DNA from: Variovorax boronicumulans
Lineage (GTDB): Bacteria > Pseudomonadota > Gammaproteobacteria > Burkholderiales > Burkholderiaceae_C
Direction of reading: 5' to 3'
Assembly: GCF_007677875.1 (NCBI RefSeq)
Contig: NZ_VEDO01000001.1
Span: 186,001 to 250,000 of the forward strand
DNA: 64,000 nt
Part shown: positions 10,194-19,186 of the stretch, piece by piece
Layout: every line of letters begins with the position of its first letter
Numbering within the stretch: position 1 is the first letter of the stretch
Translations under genes and position numbers: made by a program
The notes under the pieces: model-generated
The model's input: the letters and a program-made list of their open reading frames with translations, nothing else
What the model was told of the DNA's origin: nothing
The model's database searches: none

Positions 10194-10823
10194 TTGAAAC
10201 TTCATCACGCTGCAATTCGAGGCTTGGTCAGCAAGCTTGGACTATTCCTTACGGCAATCATTCTCGTGGGGTGCGCTTCGAATAAATATCCCGCGGCGCC
10301 AGCGTTGGCCGCGTCAGGTGACTATAACTACATTATTGGGCCGGGTGACGCTCTGAATATCATCGTCTGGCGTAATCCCGAGTTGTCGATGAGCGTGCCC
10401 GTTCGTCCCGATGGCAAGATTTCCACGCCGTTGGTGGATGAATTGGTCGCACAGGGCAAGAACTCCACAGAAGTGGCCCGCGAGATCGAACAATTGCTCG
10501 GTAAATTTGTGCGCGATCCCGTTGTGACCGTGATCGTCACAGCGTTTGTGGGCCCGTACAGCGAACAGATCCGGGTTGTTGGTGAGGCCGCCCGTCCCCA
10601 GTTCCTGCCGTATAAGCAAAAGATGACTCTGCTCGATGTGATGATTGCCGTCGGGGGGCTGACCGATTTTGCGGATGGCAACGCGGCCTCCATTTTGCGG
10701 ACGGCCGAAGGTGGAAAGCAGTATTCGGTGAAACTGCGTGACCTCATCAAGCGCGGCGATATTTCCACCAACGTGGAGATGAAGCCTGGCGATATTTTGG
10801 TGATCCCGCAAAGCTGGTTCTGA
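10194..10823 (+). CDS. XrtA-system polysaccharide export lipoprotein (Wza-like)
   Basis: A 209-residue outer-membrane export protein of the Wza/GumB class, exosortase A subtype (TIGR03027-like). The N-terminus is a lipoprotein signal: hydrophobic LGLFLTAIILVG followed by Cys27, a lipobox LVGC. Then the polysaccharide export domain (YIIGPGDALNIIVWRNPELS, residues about 45-65) and SLBB-like repeats (IRVVGEAARPQFLPY ... MTLLDVMIAVGG). The start is a TTG preceded by AGGGG at good spacing; no internal ATG would keep the signal peptide. First gene of the long operon. Base composition is clearly lower in GC here than in neighbours (roughly half GC in bases 10201-10380 by hand count). Confidence 0.9.
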   Translation: MKLHHAAIRGLVSKLGLFLTAIILVGCASNKYPAAPALAASGDYNYIIGPGDALNIIVWRNPELSMSVPVRPDGKISTPLVDELVAQGKNSTEVAREIEQLLGKFVRDPVVTVIVTAFVGPYSEQIRVVGEAARPQFLPYKQKMTLLDVMIAVGGLTDFADGNAASILRTAEGGKQYSVKLRDLIKRGDISTNVEMKPGDILVIPQSWF

Positions 10824-10826
10824 TCG

Positions 10827-12392
10827 ATGGAGGAATTGGTCAATCAGATTTCCACGTTTGCCAAGGGAGCGTGGAAACACCGTTGGTGGGGGCTTCTTGC
10901 AGCCTGGATCGTTGCCATTGTGGGCGCGGCGGTCGTCCTGCGGATTCCGGACAAATACGAAGCCTCTGCACGGATCTTCGTCGACACCCAATCGATTCTC
11001 AAGCCGCTGATGTCCGGGCTCGCTGTGCAGCCCAACGTCAACCAGCAGGTGGTGATGTTGAGCCGCACCTTGATCAATCGGCCAAATGTGGAGAAGCTGG
11101 TTCGCATGGCAGATCTCGACCTCAACATCGAGTCGCCTGCGGCCCGCGAGCGCTTGATCGATACCTTGATGCGCACGCTGGAAATCAACAGCGTCGGTCG
11201 AGACAATCTCTACACCATCGCATACCAAGATCCGGTGCCTGTGCGTGCGCAGAAGGTCGTGCAGTCCCTCGTGTCGATCTTTGTGGAATCGAGCCTGGGG
11301 GATTCGCGCAAGGACACAGCGGCAGCTCAAAAGTTCATTTCCGAGCAGATCCGCATGTATGAGACGCGTCTGGAAGAGGCTGAGTCGCGTTTGAAAGATT
11401 TCCGCTTGCGCAACATCGAATTGCAATCGGCCGCCGGGCCGGACGTTGCCTCTCGGATCGGTGAGTTGGGGTCGCAGTACAACAACGCCAAGCTCGAGCT
11501 CAACGAAGCCGAGCGCGCGCGCGATTCGGCCAAACGGCAACTCGAGGCCGAGCGGGCGCAGCTTGCGAAAGCGGCGAAGGGCGCGGATGCAGATCGCCTG
11601 TTTCCAACCCCAGAGATCGACAGCCGGCTGACCGAGCAGAAGCGCAATCTCGATGTTCTGCTGCAGCGCTTCACGGAACAGCACCCTGACGTTGCTGCCA
11701 CCCGTCGTTCGATCAAGGAGTTGGAAGAACAAAAGCGCAAGGAGGTCGAGTTGCTGCGCAAGGCTGCGGTCTCCGACCCGGTGACGGGGGCCAACAGCAG
11801 TTTGGCAGTCCAGGAGCTAGGGCGTCTGCTCGCAACTGCAGAAGTGCGCGTGGCGTCGCTCAGTGCGCGGGTTGCGGAGTTCGGAGCGCGTTATGCAAGG
11901 GCGCAGGAGCAGGCGAAAACGGCTCCCCAGATCGAAGCTGAGTATGCGCAACTGAACCGCGACTACGCGATCAACAAGAAGAACTACGAGGATCTCGTGG
12001 CGCGCAGGGAATCGGCGTCCATGACCGGCAACTTGGATTCAGTGGCAGGCGTCGCCGATTTCCGCCTGATCGATCCGCCGCGGGTGTCGCAGCGGCCGGT
12101 GGCGCCGAACCGCTCGCTGCTGCTGGTCGGTGTGCTGGTCGCGGCCCTGGCGGCGGGTGTGGCGGCTGCATTCGCCCTGAGCCAGTTGCGGCCTGTGTTC
12201 CACAACGCGCACGGATTGCGCAGTGCCGTCGCCCTGCCGCTGCTGGGCGTCGTGACGCTCGTGATCAGTGATGAGGCCAAACGACAGGAACGTCGCAATC
12301 TCTGGAAGTTTGCTGCTGCGTCCTCCAGCCTTGTCGTGTGTTTCGCGCTGGGCATCGGCCTGATGGCGTACATGGCCAGCAGGGCCGCTTGA
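10827..12392 (+). CDS. XrtA-system polysaccharide chain-length determinant (Wzz/GumC-like)
   Basis: A 521-residue polysaccharide co-polymerase of the inner membrane (TIGR03007-like). N-terminal membrane helix (WWGLLAAWIVAIVGAAVVL, about residues 20-38), Wzz domain with IFVDTQSILKPLMSGLAV, a long coiled-coil periplasmic region (about 160-400, rich in E, R, A and K), GNVR-like segment AQLNRDYAINKKNYEDLVAR, and a second helix (LLLVGVLVAALAAGVAAAFAL). A third hydrophobic stretch near the end (SLVVCFALGIGLMAYMA) is typical of this subtype. It has no kinase domain; the kinase is the next gene. 3 bp after the export lipoprotein. Confidence 0.92.
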   Translation: MEELVNQISTFAKGAWKHRWWGLLAAWIVAIVGAAVVLRIPDKYEASARIFVDTQSILKPLMSGLAVQPNVNQQVVMLSRTLINRPNVEKLVRMADLDLNIESPAARERLIDTLMRTLEINSVGRDNLYTIAYQDPVPVRAQKVVQSLVSIFVESSLGDSRKDTAAAQKFISEQIRMYETRLEEAESRLKDFRLRNIELQSAAGPDVASRIGELGSQYNNAKLELNEAERARDSAKRQLEAERAQLAKAAKGADADRLFPTPEIDSRLTEQKRNLDVLLQRFTEQHPDVAATRRSIKELEEQKRKEVELLRKAAVSDPVTGANSSLAVQELGRLLATAEVRVASLSARVAEFGARYARAQEQAKTAPQIEAEYAQLNRDYAINKKNYEDLVARRESASMTGNLDSVAGVADFRLIDPPRVSQRPVAPNRSLLLVGVLVAALAAGVAAAFALSQLRPVFHNAHGLRSAVALPLLGVVTLVISDEAKRQERRNLWKFAAASSSLVVCFALGIGLMAYMASRAA

Positions 12393-12399
12393 GGGTGGA

Positions 12400-13311
12400 A
12401 TGAGTAGTCTGATCGAACAAGCATCGCGGCGGCTGGAACAGTTGCGTCAGGCGGGGGTGTCGCTGCCGGACTCCCCGTCCACATTGCCCGCGACGGCCAC
12501 GCCGCCTTTGCCCGAGCCCGTGGCGTCAACTGCCGCCCCTGCGGCCCGTCCTGCCGTTGTCTCACGCCAAGTCGATCTCGATTTGGACGCGTTGACTGCA
12601 GCCGGTTTCGTGAGCCCGAATGCGCCGCGGTCGCAGATCGCCGACCAGTACCGCGTGATCAAACGGCCACTCATCGCCAACGCCATGGGAAAGGGCGCAG
12701 CGCCAGTGGCCAATGGCAACCTGATCATGGTCACGAGCGCAGTCGCGGGTGAGGGCAAGAGCTTCAACGCGTTGAATCTGGCCCTGAGCATTGCCACCGA
12801 GTTGAACAACACGGTGATGCTGGTCGACGCAGACGTCGCCCGGCCGTCCATCCTGCGCATGCTGGGCCTGCCGGCCAGCCGTGGCCTGCTCGATCTGCTG
12901 GTGGACGGCAAGACGGACCTGTCGCAAGTGCTGTTGCGCACCAACATCGACAAATTGACGTTGCTGCCCAGTGGGACGCCGCACCCGCGGGCCACGGAAC
13001 TGTTGGCCAGCGATGCCATGAGCACTTTGATCGGAGACATTGCACGGCGATATTCAGACCGTATCGTGATCTTTGATTCGCCCCCACTGCTGCTGACGAC
13101 CGAGTCCCGCGTTCTCGCCACGCACATGGGTCAGATCGTGGTCGTCGTCCATGCCGAGAAGACCTTGCGCAACGACGTGCAGCATGCCTTGGCGACCATC
13201 GAGTCGTGTCCAGTGAAGATGATGGTGTTGAACCAGGCGAAGGCCGGCGCGGGCGAAGGTTATGGATACGGCGGCTACGGCCAAGGCTACGGCTATGGCT
13301 ATGGCAGCTGA
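12400..13311 (+). CDS. XrtA-associated tyrosine autokinase (BY-kinase)
   Basis: A 303-residue bacterial tyrosine kinase (TIGR03018-like) that controls polymer length through cycles of autophosphorylation, acting with the co-polymerase encoded just upstream. Walker A is SAVAGEGKSFNALNLA (about residue 110), Walker A' is VMLVDADVARPS, Walker B is IVIFDSPPLLL. The C-terminus is a striking Gly-Tyr tail with six tyrosines in the last 20 residues, encoded by alternating GGC and TAC/TAT codons; this is the expected autophosphorylation cluster. The first 60 residues are low-complexity Pro/Ala linker. Confidence 0.92.
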   Translation: MSSLIEQASRRLEQLRQAGVSLPDSPSTLPATATPPLPEPVASTAAPAARPAVVSRQVDLDLDALTAAGFVSPNAPRSQIADQYRVIKRPLIANAMGKGAAPVANGNLIMVTSAVAGEGKSFNALNLALSIATELNNTVMLVDADVARPSILRMLGLPASRGLLDLLVDGKTDLSQVLLRTNIDKLTLLPSGTPHPRATELLASDAMSTLIGDIARRYSDRIVIFDSPPLLLTTESRVLATHMGQIVVVVHAEKTLRNDVQHALATIESCPVKMMVLNQAKAGAGEGYGYGGYGQGYGYGYGS

Positions 13312-13323
13312 CGCCCCACGCTG

Positions 13324-14967
13324 ATGTCACCGAATTCTTCCCCGATGCAGCAAGGATCCACGCTTTGCGTACGCAAGGCCGGGCCGCTGCAGGCCGTGGT
13401 CGTGGCTGGCCTGTTCGGCGTGGCCGTGACTGCGCACGGCCAGGCCGATACCGGCGGCCTCTCGTCGGCACCGCCAGCGCCGCTGTCCACACGCGAGGCG
13501 ACGACGCAAGACAACGGCGGACAAGGGCCGCGACGCCAAATGACATTCGTACCGCGTGTTGCGGTCGACGGGACGTGGACCGACAACGTTCGCTTGCTGG
13601 GCGGCGCGGGCAAGACCTCGGACTTCGTGACCTCCGTGTCGCCGGGACTGCGCTTCACTGCCGACGGCGACCGCCTCAAGGCCGATGTGGACTACTCGCT
13701 GACGCGGCTGCAGTATGCGAATGAGCAATCGTTGAACCGCTACGAGAACGCGCTGCGAGCCGTTGGCAGCCTGGAAGTGGCGGAGAACTTTGCCTTTGTC
13801 GATTTCAGCGGCACCATCTCGCAGCAGACGATTTCGGCGTTCGGGCCGCGCTCTGCCAGCGACGTGACGGACAACCGTAACCGGTCCGAGACGGGCGTCT
13901 ACCGCATATCGCCATACGTACGCGGCCAATTCAGCGATTGGGCGCAGTACGAGCTGCGTTACGGCCGAACCACATCGCGCACCAAGTCGGACCTGGTGGC
14001 AGCCGACTACGATCTCGACGAGCTTTCCATGCGGCTGGCGAGTACCGACTCGCAGCGCGTGATCGGATGGTCGATCAACGCGAACCATCTGAAGCAGGAG
14101 TACACCTCCGGACGCTCCTACGAGGCCGATCGGGTGCGCGCGTTCCTGACCCATCCGTTCACGCCACAGCTGTCCGTCTCGGTGATCCCCGGCTGGGAGT
14201 CGAACAACTACGCATCGCAAGACAAGCAGAGCCATGTCACGTACGGCGGGCAAGTGCAGTGGGCCTTGTCCGAGCGAACGCAGATGTCGGCGTTGGTGGA
14301 GCAGCGCTTCTTCGGCCGTTCCTATTCGGTGAGCTTCGAGCACCGCACGCCGCGCTCGGCATGGCGGTTCTCCGATTCGCGCGATGCCAGCGCGACGCCC
14401 AGCCAGGCGGGCTCCGTCAGCGTCGGAACGCTGTACGACCTTTACTATTTCCAGTTTGCTTCCATCGAGCCGGATGCAGCCCGCCGAGCGCAGCTGGTCA
14501 ACTCTTTCCTGCTCGCCAATGGTCTCAATGGCAATACCAGCGTGGACCTGGGCTTCCTCGCGTCTTCGGTGACGCTGGCTCGACGCCGCGACGCTTCATT
14601 GACCTTGATCGGCCTGCGCGACACCCTGAGTTTTCTGCTGTCGCAATCCGAAACCAGCCGGCTGTTGCAAGTCGACACGAATGACGACCTCAGCACGTCG
14701 AACCTCATACGGCAGCATGGCTTGAGCGTCGTCTATTCGCGCCGCTTGACGCCGCTGTCCACGCTCAACGTTCTGGGTTCGATGTCGCGCGCTTCTGGAC
14801 AAGGGGGCGATCAAAGCAGCGATCTGCGTTCGCTGAGCATCAGCTTGTCGACCAGGCTCGGGCCCAACACGACCGGTACGGTCGGCCTGCGCCGGACGGT
14901 CTCGACAGGCAATCTGTCCTCCTACTCAGAGTCTGCGCTGCGTGGCGGGCTCAGCTGGCAGTTCTGA
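13324..14967 (+). CDS. PEP-CTERM system-associated outer membrane beta-barrel (TIGR03016-like)
   Basis: A 547-residue predicted outer-membrane protein. After a short N-terminal extension there is a signal-like segment (LQAVVVAGLFGVAVTAHGQA); an alternative start at the Met eight residues in would still include it. The rest alternates polar and hydrophobic residues as in beta-barrels (TFVPRVAVDGTWTDNVRL, DVDYSLTRLQYANEQ, GTVGLRRTVSTGNLSSYSES) and ends in Phe (LSWQF), the usual outer-membrane assembly signal. Members of this family are found only beside exosortase A loci; the role is not established, but secretion or surface assembly of the polymer is likely. Confidence 0.85.
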   Translation: MSPNSSPMQQGSTLCVRKAGPLQAVVVAGLFGVAVTAHGQADTGGLSSAPPAPLSTREATTQDNGGQGPRRQMTFVPRVAVDGTWTDNVRLLGGAGKTSDFVTSVSPGLRFTADGDRLKADVDYSLTRLQYANEQSLNRYENALRAVGSLEVAENFAFVDFSGTISQQTISAFGPRSASDVTDNRNRSETGVYRISPYVRGQFSDWAQYELRYGRTTSRTKSDLVAADYDLDELSMRLASTDSQRVIGWSINANHLKQEYTSGRSYEADRVRAFLTHPFTPQLSVSVIPGWESNNYASQDKQSHVTYGGQVQWALSERTQMSALVEQRFFGRSYSVSFEHRTPRSAWRFSDSRDASATPSQAGSVSVGTLYDLYYFQFASIEPDAARRAQLVNSFLLANGLNGNTSVDLGFLASSVTLARRRDASLTLIGLRDTLSFLLSQSETSRLLQVDTNDDLSTSNLIRQHGLSVVYSRRLTPLSTLNVLGSMSRASGQGGDQSSDLRSLSISLSTRLGPNTTGTVGLRRTVSTGNLSSYSESALRGGLSWQF

Positions 14968-14970
14968 CTG

Positions 14971-16053
14971 ATGTATGAAGCCTATTACGGCTTGAGCGGC
15001 AAACCGTTCCAGCTCAACCCCGACCCCAGTTTCTATTTCGCGAGCAAGCAGCACCGGCGTGCCAAGGCCTATCTCGACTATGGCGTGCTGCGCAACGAGG
15101 GCTTCATCGTCATCACCGGCGAGATCGGCGCCGGCAAGACGACCATCGTGCGCGGCCTGCTGGACAGCCTGGACCCGAGCAAGGTCGTCGCCGGCAACGT
15201 GGTCAGCACCCAGCTGGAGGCCGAAGACACATTGCGCATGGTGGCCGCGGCATTCGGCGTGCGCACCAAGGACGCGAGCAAGGCCGACCTGCTGATGGCC
15301 CTGGAGGCTTTCCTGGTCGGCCAAACCGTGCAGGGGAAGCGCTGCCTGCTCATCGTGGACGAGGCGCAGAACCTCACGCAGTCGGCGGTGGAGGAGCTGC
15401 GCATGCTGTCGAACTTCCAGTTCGGCAACCAGGCGCTGCTGCAGAGCTTCCTGGTTGGCCAGCCGGAGTTCCGCGACATCCTGCAGCACCCGCAGATGCA
15501 GCAGCTGCGCCAGCGTGTGATCGCAGCGTGCCACATCGGCCCGCTCGACCAGGAGGAGACACAGGGCTACATCGAGCACCGGCTCAAGTGCGCGGGCGGC
15601 ACCGGGCGACCGCATTTCGAGCCCGAGGCCTTCGTCGAGATCTTCAGCGCCAGCGGCGGCATTCCCCGGCGCATCAACGCGATCTGCGACCGCCTGCTGC
15701 TGCTGGGCTTCCTGAATGAAAAGGACACACTGAGCGCCGAAGATGTGACTTCGGTGGCCAAGGAGATCCGCGAGGAATCCGGGCTGACCCAGTTGGGCGC
15801 GGCCCCGGCGGAGCGGAGCTGGTCGACCGCACCGGGCGGCGACGAGGTCCTCGGTGGCCTGCAGTTCGATCCGGAGGCATTGGACGGCATGGAAACGCAG
15901 ATCTCCAGCCTGGACCGCGAGCAGCAGGGCGACCGCCTGCAGCGCCTGGAACGCAGCTTGCTCCGCCTGGAGCGGATCAACCTGGAGGTGCTGGCGATGC
16001 TGAAGAAGCTCGTCGTTGCCGCGCGCCGCACCGGAGAGGACAAGACGCCATGA
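14971..16053 (+). CDS. XrtA-associated AAA ATPase (ExeA/GspA-like)
   Basis: A 360-residue ATPase (TIGR03015-like) related to ExeA/GspA. The start MYEAYYGLSGKPFQLNPDP is characteristic. Walker A is GEIGAGKTTIVRG (about residue 50), Walker B LLIVDEAQNL (about 128), sensor region SNFQFGNQALLQ. The C-terminal third (from about residue 270) is a charged, coiled-coil-prone extension without a recognisable peptidoglycan-binding domain. Begins 3 bp after the barrel gene and overlaps the deacetylase by 4 bp. Its precise role in the exosortase system is unknown. Confidence 0.9.
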   Translation: MYEAYYGLSGKPFQLNPDPSFYFASKQHRRAKAYLDYGVLRNEGFIVITGEIGAGKTTIVRGLLDSLDPSKVVAGNVVSTQLEAEDTLRMVAAAFGVRTKDASKADLLMALEAFLVGQTVQGKRCLLIVDEAQNLTQSAVEELRMLSNFQFGNQALLQSFLVGQPEFRDILQHPQMQQLRQRVIAACHIGPLDQEETQGYIEHRLKCAGGTGRPHFEPEAFVEIFSASGGIPRRINAICDRLLLLGFLNEKDTLSAEDVTSVAKEIREESGLTQLGAAPAERSWSTAPGGDEVLGGLQFDPEALDGMETQISSLDREQQGDRLQRLERSLLRLERINLEVLAMLKKLVVAARRTGEDKTP

Positions 16054-16907
16054 ACGCCGCACCACCGATCACCAATGCGCTGACCATCGACGTGGAGGAT
16101 TACTTCCAGGTCTCCGCATTCGCCCCCTACATCCGCCGCGACGAGTGGGAAACGCGCGAATGCCGCGTCGAGCGCAATGTGCATCGCATCCTGGACATGC
16201 TGTCCGGGCATGGCGCCAAGGCCACCTTCTTCACGCTGGGCTGGATTGCGGAACGTTATCCCCAGCTGGTGCGCCGCATCGTCGCCGAAGGCCACGAACT
16301 GGCCAGCCACGGCTACGGCCACGAACGTGCAAGCGACCAGACCGAGCAGGACTTCCTGGCCGACATCCAGCGCGCCAAGCAGATCCTGGAAGACCTGGGC
16401 GGCGTAGCGGTGCGAGGCTACCGCGCTCCGAGCTTCTCGATCGGCACGCGCAACCTGTGGGCCTTCGATTGCCTGCAGGCGGCCGGCTACCACTACAGCT
16501 CCAGCATCTATCCGATCCGGCACGACCACTACGGCATGCCGGACGCGCCGCGTTTCGCCCATTCCGTGCGCGAGGGCTTGCTGGAGATCCCGGTCACCAC
16601 CGTGCGCATGCTCGAGCGGAACCTGCCGTCCAGCGGCGGCGGCTACTTCCGCCTGCTGCCCTACGGCCTGTCGCGCTGGATGCTGCGCCGCGTCAACGCG
16701 CAGGACCGCGAGGCCGCGATCTTCTACTTCCATCCCTGGGAGATCGATCCGGAACAGCCGCGCGTGGCCGGCATCGATGCCAAGGCGCGGTTCCGCCACT
16801 ACGTGAACATCGATCGCATGGAAGCGCGGCTGGACCGCCTGATGGGCGACTTCAAGTGGGGTCGCATGGACGAGATCTTCCTGCGTCCCGCGGCCATGGC
16901 AGCCTGA
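16050..16907 (+). CDS. XrtA-system polysaccharide deacetylase (DUF3473 type)
   Basis: A 285-residue NodB-fold deacetylase (TIGR03006-like) expected to remove acetyl groups from N-acetylated sugars in the polymer or its precursor. Visible motifs: TIDVEDYFQ (metal/catalytic Asp, residue about 12), ATFFTLGW, the metal-binding SHGYGHE (about residue 88), GYRAPSFSIG, and a C-terminal DUF3473 region (IFYFHPWEIDPEQPR, then HYVNIDRM). No signal peptide is seen, so it is probably cytoplasmic. ATG overlaps the previous stop (ATGA). Confidence 0.92.
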   Translation: MNAAPPITNALTIDVEDYFQVSAFAPYIRRDEWETRECRVERNVHRILDMLSGHGAKATFFTLGWIAERYPQLVRRIVAEGHELASHGYGHERASDQTEQDFLADIQRAKQILEDLGGVAVRGYRAPSFSIGTRNLWAFDCLQAAGYHYSSSIYPIRHDHYGMPDAPRFAHSVREGLLEIPVTTVRMLERNLPSSGGGYFRLLPYGLSRWMLRRVNAQDREAAIFYFHPWEIDPEQPRVAGIDAKARFRHYVNIDRMEARLDRLMGDFKWGRMDEIFLRPAAMAA

Positions 16908-16915
16908 ACGCTCCG

Positions 16916-17953
16916 ATGCTGACCATCCAACGATTGCAGCCCGGCGATGCCGAGGCATCCCGGCGCTGGGATGCCTTCGTGCAGCAGTGCCCCGAGGCCA
17001 GCTTCTTCCACCGTGCCGGCTGGCAGACCCTGCTGCGCGACATCTTCCGGCACGACAGCCATTTCCTCTACGCCGAGGACGGCGGCACGATCCACGGTGT
17101 TTTGCCGCTGGGCCATGTCAAGAGCCGCTTGTTCGGCAATGCGCTGGTCAGCCTGCCGTTCGGCGTCTATGGCGGTGTGGCCGCCAGCGATCCCGCGGCC
17201 GCGCAGTTGCTGGAGCAGGAGGCCCAGGCCCTGGCGCGCCGTCTCGGTGTCGACCACCTGGAAATGCGCAACGTGCAGCGCCGGCATGCCGACTGGCCAT
17301 TGCAAGACCTGTACGTCACCTTCCGCAAGAACATCGTTGCCGACGACGAGGCCAACATGTTGGCGATCCCGCGCAAGCAGCGCGCCATGGTGCGCAAGGG
17401 CATCAAGAACGGTCTGCAGAGCTGCATCGATGCCAATGTGGACCGTTTCTTCGCGCTCTACGCGGACAACGTGCACCGCCATGGCACGCCGGCCATGTCC
17501 AAACGCTACTTTCAGGCGCTGCTGACGACCTTCGGCAAGGATTGCGAGGTGCTGACCGTCACCTCGCCCGAAGGCAAGCCGCTCAGCAGCGTGCTGAGCT
17601 TCTACTTCCGTGACGAGGTGCTGCCCTACTACGCCGGGGACGACGAGGCCGCGCGCGACCTGGCCGCCAACGACTTCAAGTACTGGGAGCTGATGCGCCA
17701 TGCTGCGGGCCGCGGCGCGCGTGTGTTCGACTACGGCCGCAGCAAGCAGGGCACGGGCTCCTTCGCGTTCAAGAAGAACTGGGGCTTCGAGCCGCAGCCG
17801 CTCCACTACGAATACCAACTCTACAAGCGTGACGCGGTTCCGCAGAACAATCCGTCCAACGCGAAGTACCAGTTCGTGATCCGCACCTGGCGCCGCCTGC
17901 CGCGCGCGCTGGTCAACTTCGTCGGCCCGCACATCGTGCGCAACCTGGGCTGA
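16916..17953 (+). CDS. FemAB-related PEP-CTERM system-associated protein
   Basis: A 345-residue protein with the two-lobed GNAT fold of FemAB aminoacyltransferases (TIGR03019-like). Seen: ASFFHRAGWQTLLRDIF near the N-terminus, the central KNIVADDEANMLAIPRKQR block, and the C-terminal signature FDYGRSKQGTGSFAFKKNWG. FemAB proteins in Firmicutes add amino acids to peptidoglycan from aminoacyl-tRNA; here the acceptor and donor are unknown. I start at the ATG 16916, 8 bp after the deacetylase; the same frame is open far upstream but that part overlaps two clear genes. Confidence 0.9.
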   Translation: MLTIQRLQPGDAEASRRWDAFVQQCPEASFFHRAGWQTLLRDIFRHDSHFLYAEDGGTIHGVLPLGHVKSRLFGNALVSLPFGVYGGVAASDPAAAQLLEQEAQALARRLGVDHLEMRNVQRRHADWPLQDLYVTFRKNIVADDEANMLAIPRKQRAMVRKGIKNGLQSCIDANVDRFFALYADNVHRHGTPAMSKRYFQALLTTFGKDCEVLTVTSPEGKPLSSVLSFYFRDEVLPYYAGDDEAARDLAANDFKYWELMRHAAGRGARVFDYGRSKQGTGSFAFKKNWGFEPQPLHYEYQLYKRDAVPQNNPSNAKYQFVIRTWRRLPRALVNFVGPHIVRNLG

Positions 17954-17959
17954 GCGCCG

Positions 17960-19186
17960 ATGGCCACGCTGCTGTACCTGGTGCACCGCATGCCTTACCC
18001 GCCCAACAAGGGCGACAAGGTGCGGTCGTACCATCTGCTGCGGCACCTGCAGCGCTCGCACCGCGTGCTGCTGGGCACCTTCATCGACGACCCGCAGGAC
18101 GAAGCGCACCTGCCCGCGTTGCGCGCCATCTGCCCCGACCTGCATGTGGCGCCGCTGCCCCCGCGCCGGGCCAGGCTGCGCAGCCTGTCCGGCCTGCTGC
18201 GTGGCGAGGCGCTGACGCTGGCTTACTACCGCGATGCGGGCCTGGCACGCTGGGTGCGCGAGACGCTGGCGGCCGAGACCGTCGACGCAAGCGTGGTGTT
18301 CTCCTCAGCCATGGCCCAATACGCACCGGCAAGCCTGCCGATGCTGGTGGACTTTGTCGATCTGGATTCGGCCAAGTGGACCCAGTACGCGGCGGCGCGC
18401 CCCTGGCCGATGTCCTGGCTGTACCGGCGTGAGGGCGAGCGCCTGCTCGCGTTCGAGCGTGCCGTGGCGCAGCGCGCGCGGCGCGCGTTCTTCGTCACTC
18501 CGCAGGAGACGGAGCTGTTCCGCAGCCAAGCCCAGGGCAGCGCGGCGAACGTGGAGCCGCTGTGCAACGGTGTGGACGCACAGTTCTTCTCCCCCGATCC
18601 GCAGCGCGGCTCGCCCTATGCAGCCGACGAACTGCCGCTGGTGTTCACTGGCGCCATGGACTACTGGCCCAACATCGATGCCGTCACCTGGTTCTGCGCC
18701 GACATGCTGCCGGCACTGCGCCAGCGCTGGCCGCGCCTGCGCTTCTACATCGTCGGGCGCAATCCCGCGCCGGCCGTGAGCGCGCTGGCGTCCGAGGCCG
18801 TCACCGTGACCGGTACGGTGGACGACGTGCGGCCCTACCTGCAACACGCCGCGCTGGTGGTGGCGCCGCTGCGCGTGGCGCGTGGCATCCAGAACAAGAT
18901 CCTGGAAGCCATGGCCATGGCCAAGGCCGTCGTGGCGACCGCAGAGTGCGCCCAGGCCATCGGTGCGCGCGCTGGCGTCGAGATGTTTCCTGCCGCCGAC
19001 GCCGCCGCCTTCGTGGCCCAGGTCGAGACGCTGCTGGCCGATGCGCCGCAGGCCGCGGCGGCGGGCGTGTCGGCACGCGCCAAGGTGCTGGCCAGCTTCA
19101 GCTGGGACGCCCACCTCGCCGGGATCGACCGGCACCTTCCCACCGCATCGGCCGCCATGGCCGCACCGGCACTGAGACCGACATGA
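17960..19186 (+). CDS. XrtA-system glycosyltransferase (TIGR03087-like)
   Basis: A 408-residue GT-B family glycosyltransferase of the exosortase-associated subgroup. N-terminal YLVHRMPYPPNKGDKVRSYH is diagnostic for this subgroup; the donor-binding half has FTGAMDYWPNIDAVTWF, RFYIVGRNPAP and LVVAPLRVARGIQNKILEAM (the E-x7-E-like region). No signal or strong membrane segment, so it acts at the cytoplasmic face. Six bp after the FemAB gene, overlapping xrtA by 4 bp. Sugar specificity cannot be read. Confidence 0.9.
   Translation: MATLLYLVHRMPYPPNKGDKVRSYHLLRHLQRSHRVLLGTFIDDPQDEAHLPALRAICPDLHVAPLPPRRARLRSLSGLLRGEALTLAYYRDAGLARWVRETLAAETVDASVVFSSAMAQYAPASLPMLVDFVDLDSAKWTQYAAARPWPMSWLYRREGERLLAFERAVAQRARRAFFVTPQETELFRSQAQGSAANVEPLCNGVDAQFFSPDPQRGSPYAADELPLVFTGAMDYWPNIDAVTWFCADMLPALRQRWPRLRFYIVGRNPAPAVSALASEAVTVTGTVDDVRPYLQHAALVVAPLRVARGIQNKILEAMAMAKAVVATAECAQAIGARAGVEMFPAADAAAFVAQVETLLADAPQAAAAGVSARAKVLASFSWDAHLAGIDRHLPTASAAMAAPALRPT

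Noticed and set aside
13262-13308. Gly-Tyr repeat as a satellite or repeat element
   Set aside because: It is the coding sequence of the kinase's tyrosine-rich tail, a known feature of these kinases.
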